Assembly (NCBI RefSeq): GCF_030012525.1
Contig: NZ_CP124855.1
Span: 1,426,001 to 1,490,000 of the forward strand
DNA from: Chryseobacterium gotjawalense
Lineage (GTDB): Bacteria; Bacteroidota; Bacteroidia; Flavobacteriales; Weeksellaceae
DNA: 64,000 bases
Direction of reading: 5' to 3'
This document shows, piece after piece, positions 56,455-64,000 of the stretch; position 1 is the first letter of the stretch, and every line of letters begins with the position of its first letter. Below the pieces are notes generated by a model. That model did no database searches and had not been told where the DNA came from. It was given only the letters and a program-made list of their open reading frames with translations. The position numbers and the translations under genes were made by a program.

Positions 56455-57462
56455 ATGAGCTGGACTTTAGGAAATAACCTGTACTTAATATTGTTGCTGC
56501 TTTTGCCGCTGCTGGGAATCATTATGATTGCTTATATCAAATGGAAAAACCAGCGGAAGAAAATCTTTGCAGAAGTACGATTTCAGGAAGAATTATTTGA
56601 AAAAAAATCAGGTTTTACAAAAGTGCTACCGGTTCTTTATTTATTGGCAACATTATTTTTAATAATAGCAATCGTAGATGTACTGAGCGGTACGGAAGAA
56701 GTAAAGAGCAAACAAAAAATGAATAACGTTATTTTCCTGCTTGATGTTTCTAATTCGATGAATGCACAGGATGTTGCGCCCAACCGTTTAGACAATGCCA
56801 AAAACATCATCATCAATACGATGGAGAAAATGAAGAACGACAAAGTCGGAATCGTTGTTTTCGCCGGTGACGCAAGTTCAATTATGCCTTTAACAACAGA
56901 TTTCACGGCAGTAGAAACCTATCTTGGCGGCGTAGAAACCAATATTGTAAAAACACAGGGAACAGACTTCTTAAAAGCAATGCAAACGGTTGCAGACAAG
57001 TTCAAAAACATTCCGAAAGGCGCTCGACAAGTCGTCCTATTAAGTGATGGTGAAGACAATGAAAGCAATGAAAAACCAGCGGCAAAACTAGCGTCCAAAG
57101 AAGGGATTTCTGTGATCAGTGTAGGAATCGGTTCCGAAGAAGGCGCACCGATTCCGGAGTATGTTTTCGGTCAGTTGATGGGTTATAAAACCGACAGAGC
57201 GGGACAAACCGTGATTTCAAAAAGAGAAACGCTGGCCTTAAAAAATATGGCAAACCAAACGAACGGAACTTATGTGGACGGAAATACCCTCGAAAATGCA
57301 ACTGCTCAAATCATTGACGGATTGCGTAAAAGCGCAGCTTCCTCCGAAACAATGGTGAAATCCAATAATGCAATTCATTATTATCAATATTTTCTGGCAG
57401 TTTCAATTCTTTTATTTCTGATTATTTTTCTGGCAAATCCTAAGCGCGACTTCAATATTTGA
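56455..57462 (+). CDS. batB: VWA domain protein BatB
   Basis: A 335-residue paralogue of BatA. Two N-terminal membrane helices precede a VWA domain with MIDAS D97-x-S99-x-S101 (LDVSNSMNAQDV), then LTTDFTAVETYL and VVLLSDGEDNESNE. A C-terminal helix (YYQYFLAVSILLFLIIFL) ends it. The MIDAS is intact in both BatA and BatB. It is followed by batC after 88 nt, where an extra promoter may lie. Confidence 0.92.
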   Translation: MSWTLGNNLYLILLLLLPLLGIIMIAYIKWKNQRKKIFAEVRFQEELFEKKSGFTKVLPVLYLLATLFLIIAIVDVLSGTEEVKSKQKMNNVIFLLDVSNSMNAQDVAPNRLDNAKNIIINTMEKMKNDKVGIVVFAGDASSIMPLTTDFTAVETYLGGVETNIVKTQGTDFLKAMQTVADKFKNIPKGARQVVLLSDGEDNESNEKPAAKLASKEGISVISVGIGSEEGAPIPEYVFGQLMGYKTDRAGQTVISKRETLALKNMANQTNGTYVDGNTLENATAQIIDGLRKSAASSETMVKSNNAIHYYQYFLAVSILLFLIIFLANPKRDFNI

Positions 57463-57537
57463 TTCAAAACCAACACATTCAGCCGAATTTAACCGAAATT
57501 TAACAATTTAATCCATAGACATTAACAAATAAAGGAA

Positions 57538-57545
57538 TAATTTTG
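57538..57545 (+). promoter_or_regulatory. -7 element directly ahead of batC
   Basis: TAATTTTG fits TAnnTTTG and ends 5 nt before ATG 57551. A transcript from here would have almost no leader. Upstream are TTAAC words about 11 bp apart (57487-57520). Confidence 0.4.
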
Positions 57546-57550
57546 CAGTG

Positions 57551-58294
57551 ATGAATCTGAATTTACTTTTTTCCACGTTTCTTGTGCTGTTTGGCTGTTC
57601 TTTTTTTTCTGCTCAGGAAAATTATAAGACATTAGTCTTCAAAGGCAACAAGCAATTCGACAAAGAAAACTACGAATCTTCTTCTTCAAAATATATGGAA
57701 GCTGTACAACTCAACGATAAAGAGTTTATGGCTCACTATAATCTTGGCAATTCTCTGTATAAAAGAAAAATGTACGAGGAAGCCAAAGCGGAATTCGAAA
57801 AAGCAGAAAAACTTTCTACTACTCTTCCCGACAAAAGTGCTGCACTTTATAATCTAGGCAACACTTATATGCAGACTGAAGATTCCAAAAAAGCAGCGGA
57901 ACTTTACAAACAGGCTTTAAAGCAAGACCCATACAATGAAACCATTCGTAAAAACTACGGGATTGCCATGCTGAAAGAAAAGGAAAAAGAGCAGCAGAAA
58001 AACCAGAAAAACAATTCCGGGGGTGGCGGTGATGGCGACCAAAACAAAGATAAAAACAAGGGTCAGGACAAAGGAGATCAACCACAGAAAGAAGCCGGAA
58101 CCGGACAGCAGAATAAAGGAGAGGGCGAAGGAAAAGATCCCAACGAAAACAAAAACAGTAATTCCGACAAAATGCCCAAAGACCTGCAAGATGCGCTACT
58201 GAACCGGGTTGGAAATAAGGAACGGGAAACCGCGAAGAAAATCCTTAATAAAAACTCTTATTCGATGCCGGAAAGCAATGAAAAGGATTGGTGA
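57551..58294 (+). CDS. batC: TPR protein BatC
   Basis: A 247-residue protein from ATG 57551 (a GTG at 57548 would add one residue). A signal peptide (MNLNLLFSTFLVLFGCSFFSAQ) is followed by TPR repeats: YMEAVQLNDKEFMAHYNLGNSLYKRKMYEEA, ALYNLGNTYMQTEDSKKAAELYKQAL. A Lys/Gln/Asn/Gly-rich low-complexity region follows (about 145-205) with a short acidic end. In Bacteroides BatC partners with BatA and BatB. The stop overlaps the batD start by 1 nt. Confidence 0.9.
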   Translation: MNLNLLFSTFLVLFGCSFFSAQENYKTLVFKGNKQFDKENYESSSSKYMEAVQLNDKEFMAHYNLGNSLYKRKMYEEAKAEFEKAEKLSTTLPDKSAALYNLGNTYMQTEDSKKAAELYKQALKQDPYNETIRKNYGIAMLKEKEKEQQKNQKNNSGGGGDGDQNKDKNKGQDKGDQPQKEAGTGQQNKGEGEGKDPNENKNSNSDKMPKDLQDALLNRVGNKERETAKKILNKNSYSMPESNEKDW

Positions 58295-60030
58295 TGAAAC
58301 AAAAACTTTCCTACATATTCTTATTAATCTCAGCTGTATTCACTTACGGTCAGGTAACTTTGGCGATATCTGATGTAAAAGATCAAAAGCTAAATCAGCG
58401 GTTTACTTTAACTGTTCTTCTCGAAATCAGTGGTGAAAACATGGAGCAGCAAACGCCGCTACAAATGCCGGATCTTTCTAAGTTTGATATTATCGGAACT
58501 GCATCTGAAAGGAATACCATCATCCTGGATGCTAAAAAAGGAGATGTAATCAATCAGTTGGTTTATCAGTGCGTTCTTGCACCCAAGCAAACCGGTAAAG
58601 TGAAAATCGGCTCTGCATTAGTTACCGTCAACGGCAAAATTTACAAAACCGAACCTTTCGACATATTCGTAAAAGACAGCGAAAAGACAAGTTCTGTCAC
58701 AGATAATTCCGACCGGAGCAACATGTATCTGAATTTAGAAGTTCAGGATAAAGTAGTTTATAAAAACGAACCAACGATCGCCGTTTTACGCGCTTACAGC
58801 CGCGACTACGACAATTTCAGAAAGCTGGGGAAAATTCATTTTCCAGACCAGCCCAATGCGAATATAAAAGCGGTAAGCTTTGCAAAATCTGAGATTGAAT
58901 CAAATTCTGGTATGGCTTCCCAAATTATCGGGGTTTTTATAATTTTCCCGTCCGAATCAGGAACAGTAGAGATTAATCCGATTTCTGCTTCTTTTGCCAA
59001 TTCGTCAAAAGACAACCGAATTTCATCAAATAAAATACAGCTCAATGTAAAGAAACTACCAGCAGGCATGCCCGGACATTTTAAAAATGCAGTCGGTCAG
59101 TTTACGGTTGATTTATTTCATGTCCGCAACGACGAGATTCCGGAAACCGATAAACCTTTACATATTATTTTGAAAGTCACCGGTTCGGGAAATCTGGGAA
59201 GTCTGCATTTACCTAAAATTCTGAATTCTGCTGATTATGCTTACTTTCCTCCAAAAATCACCGCAGAAACGGTGGCGAAAAAGAACGGACTTTCCGGATC
59301 TTTAAGTGCAGAGTATATCGTGGTTCCAAAAAAATCAGGTCCTGTTGCGATCAAGTTTGAGGATTTCTCTTACTTTGATCCTGACACCACGAAATACTTA
59401 GATTTAGGTTCCAAAGAATTGGTGATTGATGTAAAAACACCAGCGCAGATTGCTGAAGAAAAGACAACTTTAGAAAAAGTAAATGATTATACGAATACTG
59501 TTTTAGAAACCGTAAACACTCCTGTTTTGCAAACTCAAAACTTTAAAGTAAAAGATAAAAGCAAAATCGAGTGGAAAATTGTTTTCGGAAATTTAGCACT
59601 GCTGACGACTTTCGTTTCTTTATTTTTGATTGTTTTGCGGAAAAGAGAAAAGAGGAAATTAAGACCTCAACTGATTTCCAGTCCGGTTACAACCATTGCT
59701 GAAACCGAAGAACTCATTAGAAAAAACATGAGCAACCACTTCGAAGAAAGTATAGAATATTTAAAAATTTTAAAAGACAATAAAGATTATATCAATTTCT
59801 TTTCGGCCTACAATGACCTAAACAGAGAAACGAAAGAATCCTATTTCGCAAACACCGATTCAGATTTCCGAGCTATTTTAGAACAAACTAAAGGTCAGCA
59901 AATTTCGGAACAATACAGAGTCCTTTCAGAGCGGATTCAAATCGAAAAATTCGCGCCATTTCATTCTGATGAGCAGATGGATGAGCTCTATAACTTGATT
60001 CACGACTTATATTCAGAAATTAGCAAATAA
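58294..60030 (+). CDS. batD: BatD family protein
   Basis: A 578-residue protein from ATG 58294. Signal peptide KQKLSYIFLLISAVFTYGQ is followed by repeated beta-sandwich domains with the BatD pattern (LNQRFTLTVLLEISGENM, YQCVLAPKQTGKVKIGSA, YIVVPKKSGPVAIKFEDFSYFDP). A membrane helix follows (about 430-452, FGNLALLTTFVSLFLIVL), then a cytoplasmic helical tail. BatD binds Bat partners in the periplasm by family knowledge. It ends the operon; marC follows with its own promoter. Confidence 0.92.
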   Translation: MKQKLSYIFLLISAVFTYGQVTLAISDVKDQKLNQRFTLTVLLEISGENMEQQTPLQMPDLSKFDIIGTASERNTIILDAKKGDVINQLVYQCVLAPKQTGKVKIGSALVTVNGKIYKTEPFDIFVKDSEKTSSVTDNSDRSNMYLNLEVQDKVVYKNEPTIAVLRAYSRDYDNFRKLGKIHFPDQPNANIKAVSFAKSEIESNSGMASQIIGVFIIFPSESGTVEINPISASFANSSKDNRISSNKIQLNVKKLPAGMPGHFKNAVGQFTVDLFHVRNDEIPETDKPLHIILKVTGSGNLGSLHLPKILNSADYAYFPPKITAETVAKKNGLSGSLSAEYIVVPKKSGPVAIKFEDFSYFDPDTTKYLDLGSKELVIDVKTPAQIAEEKTTLEKVNDYTNTVLETVNTPVLQTQNFKVKDKSKIEWKIVFGNLALLTTFVSLFLIVLRKREKRKLRPQLISSPVTTIAETEELIRKNMSNHFEESIEYLKILKDNKDYINFFSAYNDLNRETKESYFANTDSDFRAILEQTKGQQISEQYRVLSERIQIEKFAPFHSDEQMDELYNLIHDLYSEISK

Positions 60031-60044
60031 TGATTTATTTTTCA

Positions 60045-60052
60045 TATTTTTG
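60045..60052 (+). promoter_or_regulatory. -7 promoter element for the marC-like gene
   Basis: TATTTTTG fits TAnnTTTG exactly, 21 nt upstream of ATG 60074. Confidence 0.55.
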
Positions 60053-60073
60053 CGAAATTAATAATTTCAACAG

Positions 60074-60670
60074 ATGCTAGAATTTTTCTCTTTAAAAGAA
60101 ACACTTACTGCCTCGATGATTCTCTTTGCGGTCATCGATATTATCGGCTCGGTTCCCATTATCGTCGGCTTAAAAAAGAAGTTTGGAAAAATAGAGGCTG
60201 AACGTGCTGCTATCGTGGCGGGAATTCTGATGATTGCGTTTCTTTTTATCGGAAATAAAATTCTAAACCTCATCGGTGTTGATGTAAATTCGTTTGCAAT
60301 TGCAGGAGCCATTGTCATCTTCGTGATTGCTCTGGAAATGATTCTTGGGATTGAGATTCAAAAGAATACAGAATCAAAATCAGCCTCGATTGTCCCTATC
60401 GCTTTTCCGTTGATAGCCGGAGCCGGTACCTTGACGACCACTCTTTCTCTGCGGGCAGAATACCATGACATCAATATTATCATCGGCATTATTATCAATA
60501 CAATTTTCGTATATTTGGTGCTGAAATCAGCGAACTGGCTGGAGGAAAAATTAGGGGACGGAACACTTCAGGTTTTACAAAAAGTTTTCGGAATTATTCT
60601 TCTGGCGATTTCAATCAAGCTGTTTACGGCAAACTTCGCGCAACTTTTTTCAACGTATGTTAAATTTTAA
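60074..60670 (+). CDS. MarC family integral membrane protein
   Basis: A 198-residue protein with six membrane helices. TASMILFAVIDIIGSVPII and AFPLIAGAGTLTTTLSL (with conserved Pro-Gly-type turns) match the MarC family. MarC was once linked to multiple antibiotic resistance, but that role was not confirmed; the function is open. A small membrane protein gene follows after 11 nt. Confidence 0.88.
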   Translation: MLEFFSLKETLTASMILFAVIDIIGSVPIIVGLKKKFGKIEAERAAIVAGILMIAFLFIGNKILNLIGVDVNSFAIAGAIVIFVIALEMILGIEIQKNTESKSASIVPIAFPLIAGAGTLTTTLSLRAEYHDINIIIGIIINTIFVYLVLKSANWLEEKLGDGTLQVLQKVFGIILLAISIKLFTANFAQLFSTYVKF

Positions 60671-60681
60671 TATTTAAAAAA

Positions 60682-60879
60682 ATGCAACTGTTCTATAAAA
60701 TATTCTTAGCACTTTTCATCGTATTTATCGGTATCAATCTTTATGTTATCGAATGGGATCTCGGATTTTGGAATGAAGAAAATGCCAAGTTCATCTTTTC
60801 GATGTCAGCAGGAATTTTAGGGATAATAATTGTTTTCGTATTACATACGATGAGTAGACTTGCTGCTTCGAAGAAATAA
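60682..60879 (+). CDS. Small two-helix membrane protein
   Basis: A 65-residue protein with two hydrophobic segments (LFYKIFLALFIVFIGINLYVI and FSMSAGILGIIIVFVLHTM) and a basic end (RLAASKK). No known family was recognised. It is 11 nt behind the MarC gene, so it is co-transcribed and may be a partner. It is real by its position and coding pattern rather than by homology. Confidence 0.65.
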   Translation: MQLFYKIFLALFIVFIGINLYVIEWDLGFWNEENAKFIFSMSAGILGIIIVFVLHTMSRLAASKK

Positions 60880-60895
60880 ATTTTCTCTTTTCTTT

Positions 60896-61948
60896 TTAAA
60901 AACGCATCACATCTTTTACAACACCATTATTTTGGGTATGTTGTATCAATTCTTTGATGATGAATTCCTGAATTTTGTCTTCATCTATGTTAGCCGGGAA
61001 AAGCAAATGAACATTTGCACCGGCATCTAAAGTAAAGAATAAAGGAAGACTGGTTTCTTTTCTGAATTCCCAGATTTTATTAATTACGGCCAACGTTCCG
61101 CTCTTCATTAAAATGAACGCAGGTTCACTCATCATCATCATCGCATGCAAGGTTAGTGCTTCATGCTCCACCATTTGAATGAAAGCGGTCATATCTCCGT
61201 TTTTCAAAATTGTTTTCAGCGTGGCAAAATTCTCATGCGCTTCCTGAAATCTTCTTTCAGCATAAGGATTCGTGTTCATCAAACCGTGACCAACCGTAGA
61301 GCTGACCGATTTCTCGCCTTCGTGAATGAGTAAAACCCAATCGTTGAAATTTCTGAACACTTCATGAATTTCCTCATTCGGATAACGAACTCCAAATAAG
61401 TCTGAACTTCCGGAAACTTCTTTTGTTTCTCCCCAAACCACCATTCCGTCATACAAACTTCTGCACGCACTTCCGCTTCCTAATCTTGCCAGGAAACTTG
61501 CTTTTCTGAGTTTAAAATCTTCATCAACTTTTCCAGAAAACTGCTCATCCAGCTCCATCAAACATTTAGCAATTGCCCCAAATCCTGAGGCAGAACTTGC
61601 AATTCCGGAGCTGTGCGGGAACGTATTTTCAGTTCTGATGGTGTATTTCCCTTTCAAAATCCACGGCAAATATTCTTCAATATTTTTAAAGTATTTTTCA
61701 ATTTTTTCGGCGAATTTTGATTCTTCCTTTCCAGCTAAAAAAGTCTGAACAGAAAATTTATCACCGGCAACAAATTCAATTTCTGTATTTGTTTTACATA
61801 AATTTAAAGTATAACTGATACTGGGATTTGCAGGAATCTGATTTTCATATTTCCCCCAATATTTAATCAGGGCAATATTTGAAGGGCACGATTCCGAAAC
61901 CTTTTTATTTGAAATTATATAATCATTTGAACCAAAAAAATCTTCCAT
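60896..61948 (-). CDS. mvaD: Diphosphomevalonate decarboxylase
   Basis: A 350-residue GHMP-type enzyme with the start chosen at ATG 61948; the frame is open further upstream, but that adds a low-homology stretch. PSNIALIKYWGKYE is the signature, PHSSGIASSASGFGAIA the ATP-binding loop, and GSACRSLYDGMVVWGE the substrate region. It converts mevalonate diphosphate to isopentenyl diphosphate. The other mevalonate pathway genes are not in the window; flavobacteria use this pathway for isoprenoids. Confidence 0.92.
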   Translation of the reverse strand: MEDFFGSNDYIISNKKVSESCPSNIALIKYWGKYENQIPANPSISYTLNLCKTNTEIEFVAGDKFSVQTFLAGKEESKFAEKIEKYFKNIEEYLPWILKGKYTIRTENTFPHSSGIASSASGFGAIAKCLMELDEQFSGKVDEDFKLRKASFLARLGSGSACRSLYDGMVVWGETKEVSGSSDLFGVRYPNEEIHEVFRNFNDWVLLIHEGEKSVSSTVGHGLMNTNPYAERRFQEAHENFATLKTILKNGDMTAFIQMVEHEALTLHAMMMMSEPAFILMKSGTLAVINKIWEFRKETSLPLFFTLDAGANVHLLFPANIDEDKIQEFIIKELIQHTQNNGVVKDVMRF

Positions 61949-62053
61949 ATTATCTACCGCAGCTTCGCCGCTTTTTTTTACCATTAAAATATTTACTGCC
62001 GTCAAGTACCGACTTTTGTGACTTCTTTCAAAAGACCGACAAGAAATTCGTCT

Positions 62054-63817
62054 TTACGAATGATACATTTTATCTACAACAACCGCATATTTCTGTAAGA
62101 CGACGTTCCGTTTCACTTTCAAAGTCGGCGTTATTTCGCCACTTCCTATTTCAAATTCAGAAGGCATCAACACGAACTTTTTCACCTTTTCAAAACCCGA
62201 AAGTCCTTTCTGAATTTCTTCTATTTTTTCCCGATAAAACTCTTTAACGGTTTCGATATTTACAATTTCCTCCCAAGAGGTAAACGGGATATTCATTTTT
62301 GAAATCTGTTCCTGCAACGCTTCAAAATTTGGGATAATCAAGGCGGTTACATAAGGTTTCCCTTCTGCCACAACCATTGCCTGATTGATGTAATTGTTAT
62401 TTGAAAATAGATTTTCTATCGGCTGCGGAGTGATGTACTTTCCATTAGACGTTTTCATCAGATCTTTGATCCGATCAGTAATAATTAAATTACCTGCCTG
62501 ATCAAATTTCCCGGCATCCCCCGTTTTGAACCAACCATCCGCCGTAAAAACTTCTGCAGTTTCTTTTGGCTTTTTATAATAGCCTTTCATAATCCCACTT
62601 CCTTTGGCCAGAATCTCATCATTATCGCCAATTTTAATTTGGGTATCACCAAATGGAACTCCCGCCGAACCATGTTCAAAATGATGAAAAGGAAAAGCAG
62701 TTAAAGTCGCTGTAGTTTCCGTCAAACCGTAACCCACCGTGATATGAATCCCCAAAGCTTCAAAAAAACGGGTCACTTCAGCCGAAACGGACGCACCACC
62801 ACAAGGCATAAACCAAAGTTTTCCGCCCATTTTTTTCTTAATTTTATTAAAGACCATTACGCCCGCAATTTTATTCTTCATCTTTAATAAAAAAGGAACG
62901 TTTTTATCTAAGCGTCGCAGTTCTGCCACTTCAGTCCCGATTTCGATTGCCCAATTGAAAATTTTCCTTTTAGAATCAGAACTTTCATTGACCATTTCGT
63001 GAACGCCGGCGTAAATTTTCTGGTAAAATCTGGGAACAGCGCACATTATCGTAGGCTTAACCTCGGCTAAAGCACTTGCTATAAGTTTGGTATTCTCCAG
63101 AAAATACACTTTCGCACCACCGCAAAGAGCGAGTAAAGTCCAGCTTCTTTCGAAAATATGAGTCAATGGTAAAAATGCCAGTGAAGTCTCCTTCTCGAAG
63201 TTTTTAAATTTAAAAAAATCAAAATGTGCTTCCACACATTTATGGAAATTTCCGTGAGTCAACATCACTCCTTTCGGAACTCCGGTGGTTCCTGAAGTAT
63301 AAATAATGGTGGCCAGCGCGTCATCTTCGACCGGAACTATATCAAAAGTTTCTTCGGAGTTCTTAATAAAATCTTCGAGATATTGGCTCTTTTCTTTTTT
63401 GATCCAGATTGCTTTTTTCGCAACCAGTATTTGCTGTAAAATCTGATTCCTGTTTAAAATAGAAAATGCTGCCTCATATTGTTCCTGATTCCCGACCAGG
63501 ATCATTTTACATTCAGATTCATTGAGGATATATTCTGCCTGCTGCTCATTATTGGTCGCATAAATGGGCACAGTTACGGCTCCTAATGACAGAATTGCTA
63601 AATCGGTGACAATCCATTCTGCTGAGTTATCAGAATAAATGGCGACTTTGTCGTGCTCAGAAATCCCAGCTTCACGAAGTGCATTTGCGGTTTTAAAAAC
63701 CAGTCTTCTAAAATCCGACCAGGAGATTTCCGTCCACTTTTCTTTTTTCTTAAAGCCAATTGCCGGTTTCCTCGGAAACTTTGCGGTATTTATATTTAAA
63801 AATTCTGCAACATTCAT
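62054..63817 (-). CDS. Long-chain fatty acid-CoA ligase (AMP-forming)
   Basis: A 587-residue ANL-superfamily enzyme. IIYTSGTTGVPKGVMLTHGN is the P-loop motif, MPCGGASVSAEV and YGLTETTATLTAFP (A5) follow, then DGWFKTGDAGKFDQAGNLIITDR (A7/A8) and LMKTSNGKYITPQPIENLF with the catalytic Lys region. The length fits bacterial FadD-type ligases. It activates fatty acids for degradation or lipid synthesis. The neighbouring gene upstream is an SDR-family protein whose stop is 2 nt before this start. Confidence 0.93.
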   Translation of the reverse strand: MNVAEFLNINTAKFPRKPAIGFKKKEKWTEISWSDFRRLVFKTANALREAGISEHDKVAIYSDNSAEWIVTDLAILSLGAVTVPIYATNNEQQAEYILNESECKMILVGNQEQYEAAFSILNRNQILQQILVAKKAIWIKKEKSQYLEDFIKNSEETFDIVPVEDDALATIIYTSGTTGVPKGVMLTHGNFHKCVEAHFDFFKFKNFEKETSLAFLPLTHIFERSWTLLALCGGAKVYFLENTKLIASALAEVKPTIMCAVPRFYQKIYAGVHEMVNESSDSKRKIFNWAIEIGTEVAELRRLDKNVPFLLKMKNKIAGVMVFNKIKKKMGGKLWFMPCGGASVSAEVTRFFEALGIHITVGYGLTETTATLTAFPFHHFEHGSAGVPFGDTQIKIGDNDEILAKGSGIMKGYYKKPKETAEVFTADGWFKTGDAGKFDQAGNLIITDRIKDLMKTSNGKYITPQPIENLFSNNNYINQAMVVAEGKPYVTALIIPNFEALQEQISKMNIPFTSWEEIVNIETVKEFYREKIEEIQKGLSGFEKVKKFVLMPSEFEIGSGEITPTLKVKRNVVLQKYAVVVDKMYHS

Positions 63818-63819
63818 AA

Positions 63820-64000
63820 TTATTTTTTATCTGAGATATAGTTTTTTAAGTGAAAATCAAGACTTTCAAAAACCGAAATAAATTGATAATCAAGTTTTCT
63901 TCTGATTTTTTCATTAGAAACGATGTGATGTGAAGTTACCGTTTCCAGATTGACTTTGCTCATCATTCTGAGTTTAGGAAACAGCCATCCGAATAATATA
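63820..64000 (-). CDS. NAD-dependent epimerase/dehydratase family protein, C-terminal end (cut by window edge)
   Basis: Minus-strand translation from the right edge gives about 60 residues ending YISDKK with a TAA at 63820-63822. It contains VTSHHIVSNEKIRRKLDYQF, which resembles the C-terminal (x-N-x-K-x-x-x-x-L-G/D-Y) end of extended SDR epimerases. The catalytic region lies outside the window. It abuts the acyl-CoA ligase gene with a 2-nt gap. Confidence 0.65.
   Translation of the reverse strand, partial: ILFGWLFPKLRMMSKVNLETVTSHHIVSNEKIRRKLDYQFISVFESLDFHLKNYISDKK

Overview
This window looks like a chromosomal segment of a flavobacterium of the Weeksellaceae (Chryseobacterium/Kaistella type). 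The evidence is low GC, gldB-gldC next to nadE, type IX secretion sorting domains, a PorV-family protein, a PadR-PspC pair, a Bat (moxR-DUF58-VWA-TPR-BatD) operon, and promoters with the Bacteroidota -7 element TAnnTTTG. No rRNA, tRNA, CRISPR array, phage or integrative element was seen. Both ends cut a gene: a probable isochorismate synthase on the left and an NAD-dependent epimerase/dehydratase on the right.

Layout. 1-3800: menaquinone-type genes (MenF-like, MenI-like), an acyltransferase, and a PadR/PspC operon. 4062-11529: a T9SS-tail remnant, cbpM-cbpA, a dicarboxylate/amino-acid symporter, a large M1 aminopeptidase, a broken ParE/RelE toxin with its antitoxin, thyA and a GreA-like protein. 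11549-12315: a REP-type (RAYT) transposase gene bracketed by two inverted-repeat elements. 12407-14509: a GH13 amylase lipoprotein and a pRiA4b-like protein. 14639-20950: a PhoR/PhoB-like two-component system divergent from a TonB-dependent receptor, a surface lipoprotein and a small TonB_C-like secreted protein. 21002-25961: barstar, barnase, nadE, a GNAT enzyme, gldB, gldC and a cystathionine synthase/lyase. 26130-36924: housekeeping and stress genes (DinB, YchJ, VF530, LLM oxidoreductase, TsaC), dipeptidyl peptidase IV, two PAP2 phosphatases, YceI, DOPA dioxygenase-like YgiD and an acyl-CoA carboxylase. 37233-43145: EamA transporter plus PorV-like protein, then deoC with a double aldehyde dehydrogenase. 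43305-51086: Lrp, an EEP nuclease, trmD, NDH-2, a minimal T9SS protein, hemB, TM2, a nitroreductase, a second GreA-like protein, rlmB and DinB. 51376-60030: the Bat operon, interrupted by a RhuM-Doc gene and an intergenic repeat. 60074-64000: marC, a small membrane protein, mevalonate diphosphate decarboxylase, an acyl-CoA ligase and an SDR.

The points most worth follow-up are these. (1) A 16-bp motif (15/16 identical) sits exactly 50 nt from the end of a -7 box in front of both the PhoB-like regulator and the TonB_C-like gene, which suggests a small regulon around the TonB receptor. (2) A membrane-anchored barnase homologue has cysteines aligned to barnase positions 43 and 80. (3) A RhuM-Doc protein is inserted gene-to-gene in the Bat operon. 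(4) A RAYT gene has matching REPIN-like hairpins on both sides. (5) A T9SS sorting-domain tail follows cbpM in frame after its stop codon. (6) A ParE-like toxin is interrupted by one in-frame stop. (7) A perfect 19-bp inverted repeat lies between two genes. All functions are inferred from sequence pattern recognition; no database search was run.
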